This document shows positions 50,801 through 59,800 of a DNA stretch of 64,000 nucleotides, in pieces (position 1 is the stretch's first letter; every line of letters begins with the position of its first letter). Under the pieces are notes generated by a model. That model was not told the DNA's origin. It did not search any database and worked only from the letters and a program-made list of their open reading frames with translations. The stretch comes from Liolophura sinensis (lineage: Eukaryota; Mollusca; Polyplacophora; Chitonida; Chitonidae): assembly GCF_032854445.1 (NCBI RefSeq), contig NC_088300.1, positions 58,192,984-58,256,983 of the forward strand. The letters are read 5' to 3'. Made by a program: the position numbers and the translations under genes.

Positions 50801-53800
50801 TCCTTCATTCATTCTTCAGACTTCATAGATAGGTTGTTGCTGAACACACAACCATGTTGTAGATGTGTGTGTATAATAGTGGGAACATGGTATTACGGTG
50901 TTATTCTCTCTTATAGCTTTCATTAAAAGCTATTTTTTAAGAGACTTTTTTAAATTGACTTTTCTTGATAGCTGTTATGTGTAAATGTGAATGTGCTGAC
51001 TTTTCTATTTTTGAACATTATTTTTCCAGTTTGAAAAGCAGGCCCATTTTAAGATGCTGTACAAGTAAATATAGATGGCTTTAAGCATTTGACAGAAAAT
51101 CACACAGAAAAAAAGATTATATTTTTAGATGCATCAAACGCTGCTCTGATACTTTTATAGATACAGCTATGAATCCTAACACAGTACATGAACATAGAAG
51201 TGCAGTGCCCCTTTTCGTTTTTCAAGTAAACCCATTTGTCTTAGGGTTAAATTCACCAGCCTGTTTTTCATTATTGGAAGAAATCGGTTAAATCCAGTGA
51301 TTATACATGTACATGTATCTGTCAGGATCTGGAATGGTCCAGAATGTACATAAATCAGTACTTTGAGTATATAAATTAGTATAAGTCCTTAATGGTTTCT
51401 AGTAGATAATGGCCTACATGCACCATGCATGTGTCTGTGGTGGCAATATTACAGGAAACTTAGGAAAGTTGAAATTTTTGTGATTGATGAGTGAGGTTTA
51501 ATATGATAACATTCTGAAATTTTAGCAATCAAAGTACTCTGCTACAAGTGTCTTGCACCTGCTCTCTCCACAGTATCAGGTTATAATGTTCTCAGCTGTG
51601 GACTGGCTACAACTTCCTCCGGTGATGAATTAGGACACAACTTGTGACTGTTTCATTGCCGGATACAAGAGTTGTTCCTTTTGGGTTCGAAGAAATACCA
51701 TATAACCCCTAACTGTTCACCGAAAATTGTCAGTGTGGTGACTCTGTAGAATGAAAGCATATGGATAGTTGAAGCCGGTGTGACTATGACTAGATGCATG
51801 TGTAGATTTTTTGTGAAGAATTACTCCCATTCACACCTGCTCAGCATAATAATCATCACAACATCCATCATGAGAATGTTCTCAGAATAACAGGTGTTTG
51901 TTTGATTTGTTTGTTTGATGACACATGTGGAAAACATGCCTATCTGCTGGAGGTTAAAAACATGTGTATTTTCTTATGTAATTGTAATTTTTTATTTGTT
52001 TATTGATCCTAATTGAGGATTTCCCACAGCTCTATAGCCATGAGGGGATCTCCTCAACATAAAATCAACGTATATACATAAAATAACATAGACAACAAAG
52101 AGAACAAATGACATGTACATGTACAGAATAAAGTGGTGGGAACAATGCAAGATCAAAATCAAATCATATTACTGCTGGGCTTGGATGGTGAATCTATTGG
52201 ACATGATTATAAAATTATGTACAGATTTTAAGATCAATTGATTGTTATTCACGCTTAGTTCAGTTGAACCAAATAAGAGTAAAGTACAAATGTGTTTAGA
52301 ACAACTAGTCAAAAATACAGAAAGGTGAACTCCAGGAGATATAATGCTAAAGATGCTTTTTAGGATGTGCTTTCTATGAGTGACATAGGTAGGGCAGTCA
52401 AGGAAATAATGAGGTGCATTTTTACATTTATGTTTGCATTTACTACTTTTCTGATCGTTGATAATGATATATTTAAAGAGGTCACCATGAAGAGCGCTCG
52501 GTCCCATTCTCATTCTACATAGCACAATAGAGGGAAAGGTGTCAAATGAATTATACACAGATGTTAGATCACGGTTAATATTGTCTTGAGAGTACAAAAA
52601 GTTCTTAACTGTTTCCAGTGAAGAGTTTTGGATATGACCAGGCAATGAATTCCATTCTTTGGTAGTCTTGTTAAAGAAGGAAGAAGAGAAAATCTGAGTT
52701 CGGCATTTAAATAATCGAAAGTGATGTCTATTTCTAAGATTGTAGGCATTTGTTTCGCTATTATACCTTTGAGTTAGTAAGGTCTTTAGGTATGGAGGAG
52801 AGAGGCCATTGACGATTTTATGAAAAAACATAATGCGCTTGGATCTACACCGACTGTATAAGGGTTCCCATTTTAGTTCATTTAAAAGAGATTTATATAA
52901 AGTTCGACGTAAGCCTCCTGTACATAACAGTTCTGCTCGGTGTGGACATTTTCCAATGAGTTGGATATTAAAACGCTGCAGTTGTCAAATAGAAAATCTC
53001 CACGTTCAAGCCAAAGTACAGTGTGATCATACACTTTCTAGTAAGTGTTCACCTGGCTCCACTAATCATATCCCTATTACTTTTCTTAACTATAGCTCTT
53101 ACATGCTCATTCCATTTACCATTGTGTTGCAGAATAATTCCGAGATATTTATGGGACGGAACGCTCTTCATATCTAAGCCATTTAAATACAATCTCGGAT
53201 GTGAGGGATTATTTTTCAATGATATTTAGAGATAAACAGTTTTGGTAGCATTAAATGACACAAGACATTGACCAACCTAGTTGGATAGACGTTCAAGATC
53301 ACGATTAAGTTTAGCCTCAGATGTTGCTAAATCTAACAATTCTTCAGACAAGGATGTGTCATCTGCAAATATGTTAATATTACATTCAATATTCATACCA
53401 ATGTCATTGACAGAAATTAAGAAGAGAAGTGGACCCAGTACAGAGCCTTGTGGGACACCAGCATATATTGGATAAGTTACGGACTCAGTGCCGTTAAGGC
53501 AAACCTTAATTTTTCTGTCACACAAATAATTTTTTAACCACCCAAGTAGAGGATCTTTAATACCCAACTGCTCTAACTTAAACAGGAGACCATCATGCCA
53601 GACTTTATCAAATGCCTTACTGACATCTAAAAATAGTAAACAGGTGTCATTTCCACTGTCAAGACTTTTGTATATGTCATGAACAATTTTTGTAAGCTGG
53701 CATACAGTCGAATCTCCATGTTTAAATCCAGAGTTCTGTAGTATAAGAAGATTATTTGACATACAATACTCATACAGATGTTTATGCACGACCATCTCCA

Positions 53801-56800
53801 AGACCTTAGAAAGAGAGGGTTGAAGGGATACTGGTCGATAATGAGAAATGTCATGTCTGTCTGCTTTTTTGAATACAGGACAGACTTGAGAGAGCTTCTA
53901 TGCTGCTGGAAAGACAGCTGTCCGTAAGGAATAATTAAAAAGATTTGTTACGGAAGCTGCAATGCAATCAGCAGAATTTTTAAACAAGAAGCTGTTTATA
54001 CCATCAGTACCTGAGGCTTCCCGTGTATTCAGAATCTCAAGGAAATGTTTAATCTCATTTTCATAGGTTTGTATACAACTGAGACGTGATTCTGTAACAT
54101 ACATAAAAGGTGGTAAGACAGGTACAGTGTGGTTAGGGGCCGACTGAGATGCGAAAAATTTACAGAATTCATTCGCCTTTTCAACGTCATTTGACACGTT
54201 TTTGCCATTGACAGCAAGAGGTGGAATAGGTGGTTATGCTTTCGATCCTAGTAGAGATTTCATTGTCCACCAGTATGTTTTTGTATCCAGCTGGGGGTTG
54301 GAGAGTTTACCTTTTAAATATGTGGAGTGATGCAGTTTTGCTTGATGTTTAGCATTATTGGCCTCGCTTCTACATATATAATATCGAAGTCCCCATCGGA
54401 CTTAGTCAGTTTGTATTTTTTGGAAATGGCGATTCCTCACTCATATCTTGTTTCGAACAGCGTTGGTCATCCAAGGCTTTTCACGTGGTCTAATAATGAC
54501 TTTCTTATTTGGAATCCATTCATTGCAACATGACAAAAACAAACTGCTCCAGACAAATAATTTATCATTAACATGAGAGAATATATTATCCACGAGACCA
54601 AATGGTGTAACAGAGAGAAGATTGCGCAGACCATACAAATCGGCACATATGAAGTCCCACACATGTCTTATAAAAGTCTTTGGTTTATCATTACATAAGA
54701 TATTTATAGTACAATAAATAACGCAATGGTCGAGATTAGCCATTGGTGAGGCAACTCCGTAGTCAATTACATAACCAATACAATCCGTTTTAATTAAGTC
54801 CAATACTTGAACAGCATCATCAGTATATCGAGTGTGTTCATTATTAATTGGTTGAAAAAGATTTTTCCCAGCTATCATATCATAAAGGCTCCTTTTCAAT
54901 TCGCTTATATCGTGGTATTTATCCCAGTGTAGACATCTATCGTTAAAACCACCCATTATCAACATGGCATCAGGATTTTCTGTTAAGACTGATGTTAAAT
55001 TTTCTTCCAGATTACTTAAAAAAAGCTCACGTAAATGAGCCGGTTGGTTAGGTGGCTGGTAACACGATGCAATCAGCATGCTTTTGTTATTCTGTTGCAC
55101 CATTATCCATAACATCTCATTGCCATTCTCTAAATCCTTAGGTCTAGTAACATTAACAGATTCCTTGCAATAAATTTCCGCCCCTCCTCCGTGTCTGTTT
55201 TTCCTTTCTATACAATACCCATCTAGATTAACACTATCATCAGGACTATCACCACTAAGCCAGGTTTCGCTCACACATATAAGATCATGATTATATCTTT
55301 GATAATACAGTGGACATTTCATCTAACTTAAAATAAGACAACTGATCCTCACCCTGAGCCAGTAAACTCCTGGCATTAAAGTGACGACCAGATAAATTGT
55401 GCTGATTTGGGGGTCCCTGGTTTCTATGTACATCACCACACTTTACTCATTAAGATTGCCATATGTATAACTAAAGAGTAATGCAGATTGCATAATGTAG
55501 TCAGAACAAAAAAAATAAACCTATCAGTCAGGGATTCAGTTCCCCGGAATATAATTCGCATGTTTTCAAATAATGTAAATAATTTTCGAAGATGTAGACT
55601 CACACATATAACAAATATAATTATGCCATGCCCCAATTGCCACTCTGCACTGACTTACGTTATCCTTGATGTACCGATAATAAACAAAGAGATAGCGAGT
55701 GAAAGCACATGCACTAAAACCTTCATGTAAATACCCAGTTCCTCAGACAAACACATAATGAACTTTTTCAAGATTATTAAATGTAACTGTAACTGTTGAC
55801 CCAAAATACCATTATTTCTTGAAGAAATTAACTGAAATGATCCAACTGATTGTTAACTTACAAGAAAAAGTAACACAAAATAAAAACATAATACTATACA
55901 CAGCACGAGTTAGGTGAATACCTAAAGTATGGGATAACAAAGGGAGGGTTAATTTACTATGAGGATCTAAAATTAAACACAAATAAAACCACAGATTAAA
56001 TTAGACCATCAGTTCCTGCAGAGAGAACATGGAGAGAAGAAACTCATCTTCATCCAAAGTTGGATGAAGATGCTCCTGAGGCCTTAAAACAGGAAGTTGT
56101 AGCTTCTTCACTTGGCGTTCAGCAATAAGGGGGTGTGCAATGACTTTTTGACCCATATCAGTATAATGGCTCAGGTGGTGTGGCTTACTTGTCTTCAGTA
56201 AATCATCTCAGTGAAGCAACACTAGATAGAAGAGCTGTGGAAATCCATCCTGCAGCAAGGAGACTCCTTCAACATCACTGACTAAAAATTGTTAAGTACG
56301 ACATTAAATCCTTTTGGATATTATATTTGAAATTTGAAATTTGCAAGCACAGACAAAATGTCCTTAAGTTAGTAAATAATTTTCAGATTATTTCGATTCA
56401 TTTATGGCTTCCCCAAACAACATGCAGCTGGAGCTTTATGTCATACCCCAAATATAGGCACTGACACCCAACAACAGTTCAAGCAGTGATAGGGGGATTT
56501 TTAATGCACTAATCTGACTTGAAATAACTTAACATTCCAAGATTATTTGTTGAAATGCATGTTATTATTGTTATTTGATAAATTTGCCCTATTCAACACC
56601 TGTTTGGTATATGGAATTTAAGTACAGGTATTTGATTCTCATGAATACAGATGGCTGTTAAAGCCACAGGCCAGTCATGGGTGTGTTTTATTGTCTGTGA
56701 GTTCTCATGTACAAAGGTGAAACTTTGGACCTTGTGTTACCATTGAAAAGGATTACTCATTCTCACCATATGAGACTGAACATCATGACCCCTAGTAACC

Positions 56801-59800
56801 TGAAACTTGAAATTAGCACGGCTAATAAATCATTTCATTTTTGAACCCCCCCTAGTGAAAAGCCTTAACAAATCTCTTCAGAAAACAAAAATAAATAAAA
56901 GAAAAATAGGCAGAAAGAAGCGTACATGTAGATGTGTTTGGCGCTTGCCATAATTTTAAATGTGAACTGTGGATTATTTGCAGGTGACAGAGTGTAGAGA
57001 AGAGGCTAGTGATGAGCAGAGAGAAGCCATGGTACTGAAGATGTTCAACTCAGGTGTAGAGGTGGACCTCCAGCTGATGGAGGCTGTCAAACTGCTGATG
57101 TTCATACAAGCAGTGGATCTCTACCGCGACAATGTGGAGGGCAACCAGGTTGCAACCTTTGTCTGGCTCCTGTTTGCTCGTGATACATCAGAGAACCCTC
57201 ATCTTCTCCTATCCAATCATATCAACACAATCGGGGACTCTGGAGGGCTTGAACAGGTACAGTGCAAAACAAGTCAATGTTGCATGTAGATCATGTAAAG
57301 AATGGGAAAGGTCAAGGTCACATGTAGGTCATGTAGACATGTAGTGGTGGTAGACAAGGTCATGTTATGGTGTGTTATTGTGGCATGTTCTATTGTTTGA
57401 CCACATACTGTTCATATTGCCCTTGTCAAATAGATACAGAATGAGACAAACAAGGTCATTGTCTTTGGGACAAACAAGGTCATGGTCTTTGGTGTCATCT
57501 TGCCTGTATGAATTGTCTCATGTTTGGTGAAGGAAAGATGAAAAAACTTTATTCAGTTAACATGGAACAATTTTCAAATCTCAGTATAAAGACGGTGCTT
57601 CACTACTCAGGAAAGTGGTGATGTGGAAGATAATACATGCACTAGACATATCAGAATCCCAAAATATAAATTTGTCCCTAAAAATATCAATAATATCTTC
57701 ATCTTCAGGAATGATGGGGAGGTTTGGATCTTACAAAGGCAAAGACTTGTCATATTAAAGTATGGTATAATATATACATTTTACATGTGGATGATGGAAA
57801 ACAAGACAAGGCATACATAGCCTAAAAACTTCAGACATCACTCTGGTGGTTTCAGGGTTTGTGAAAACATCAGACAAATTTTAGATATGTTGAGTTATTC
57901 AGTACACCAGTAACTGCATGTAAGTCTAGCTCTGTTGGAAGTTATCATTAAACATGGTTATGCAGAGTCTCTGTTGAACTCACCATGAAATCAGTATTTC
58001 AGTATATCCTGACAAAAAAAATTACATCTAACAGCTTTGTTTGTGTGAACACATACTTTGTATAACCATGTATTTCAGTATATCCTGACAAAAAAATTAC
58101 ATCTAACAGCTTTATTTGTGTGAACACATACTTTGTATGACCATGTATTTCAGTATATCCTGACAAAAAATTGCATCTAACAGCTTTATTTGTGTGAACA
58201 CATAATAACAATAAAAAAAGAAACCAAAAACTTTTTCATTTTAACAGATGTGCAACTGGAGGTAAAAGTACATTTAATTGGGGGGGGGGGGACCTCCGTG
58301 GCTTAGTTGGTTAGCATGCTTTATCTCAAGGATTATGGCTAAAGCAAACTACCCTTTAATAATTCTTCTAACTTTGGGAGATCTGGTCTGCTCTTTTGAA
58401 GCAGTATACATATAATTGTAACAGATATGTAGTTTGTCTTTTCTCACATGGTCAGACCATCTAATGAAAAATATAAACTTATCTTTACATAACACCCCCC
58501 CCCCCCAAAAGAAAATTGTTTTATGCTTTAAGCATTAATAATATAAAAATATTAGAAGAATTAGGAAGTTTTATGATGAAGTTTCATCTAGATGAGACAT
58601 CAGTGTAGACATAAATTAAGGATTTTCTCTCTCTGTGTCAGGACAGATATATCGTGGGATATTTATGGGTTGAAGGATATATATGTATGATTCTGTTAGT
58701 TCTAGGCAGATATTATTTCTTGGATTATTGTTGAAATAATGTCCTTCCTTGTTGGCATACCCTGCCTTCGACTGTGATGTGAGGTTTATTATTCATTAGA
58801 CACCTGTCACACTGTCTGAGAGTAGATGGAAAACTTATACCAGTATATTTTTTCTTGAAGAGAAAAAAAGCTGAAAAGTGAAGTAACCTTATGGATCATT
58901 GAAAATTATGCATTGAAATACATGTACTTCACAGAATAAAGATTTTTCTCATTTTTTAATAATTTTATACACAAGTATATATTATTATAGGGAACAGTGC
59001 ATAGTCATTCACACATACACATATTAGTATTTGGTTCAGTTCTTCAGTAATAATGGACATAAATACATGTATACAGGCCAAAGTAATGATAAACACACAC
59101 AAACTAACAAAGACAAATTTATGACTTAGTTTGCATGTATTCATATAATTATCTTATAATTATTATGTAGCTCTGCTCGGTTTCCTCCCACCATAATTCT
59201 GGCCGCCTGTCACGTAGGGGAAATATTCTTGAATACGGTGTGAAACACCAATCAAATAAATAAATATAATTATTATCTTATATGTTTATCACTCATCCAA
59301 TTTGACAGCATATTGTGTAAGATCAGGAACTCCCAAATTGAGTACCATAGTGTCATACCTGGGCATGTGTTAATCTACAAACTGCAGACTGAGCTTCTTT
59401 TCTGCTTTGAGAACAGGTGTTTCATGAAAATCTTATTTGCACTGTTTAATTCAAATGTCAGCATGAATTCGCCCTCAGAATTGATAAGCATGTACTTCGT
59501 GAATAGACATTGATTAGCTCAGCGGCAGCTGTGTTTATTGCATCCTCAGACAGTAACCCGCTTAACTCATTGCTGTTGCTTTGTCCTAAATAACTGAGAT
59601 ATCACACTAAGCATAATCAGGCACATTGAGAAAATTGAAAGAGTCACAGTTACAAGTTATATCTAAAACCCAAAAACACATTTGTTTCCTACTGATGTAA
59701 GGTATGACTGACAGTGCCCTCAGAAGAAATCCAGATTAAAAGCTAATTATTAGTTACCAACCAAATAGCTATATATGCTTTGCACCCCTCTTCCAAAATG

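Larger units (their letters stand above)
51985..55430 (-). mobile_element. decayed non-LTR retrotransposon (LINE, jockey/CR1 group)
   Basis: Inserted antisense in OTULIN intron 6. Reading the minus strand from right to left: an AP-like endonuclease, a reverse transcriptase and a C-terminal segment, then a short 3' region ending in CAATAAACAAATAAA-like sequence. Stops and frame breaks divide the coding sequence, and endonuclease motifs are altered. No LTRs are present. Outer limits are approximate: the left is set by the AATAAACAAATAAA end, the right by the start of endonuclease homology (HFNARSL). Confidence 0.85.
46752..56983 (+). other. OTULIN intron 6 (10.2 kb)
   Basis: GT-AG intron. It holds a family B fragment and a foldback near 47.8-48.1 kb, a full-length minus-strand family A SINE at 49478-49842, an antisense non-LTR retrotransposon at about 51985-55430 and a worn family A SINE at 56074-56311. 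No additional exon recognised. Confidence 0.8.

Noticed and set aside
54441-55322. Endonuclease-like open frame considered as a host gene
   Set aside because: It carries LINE endonuclease motifs, is followed on the same strand by reverse transcriptase, and has altered catalytic sites; it belongs to the decayed retrotransposon.
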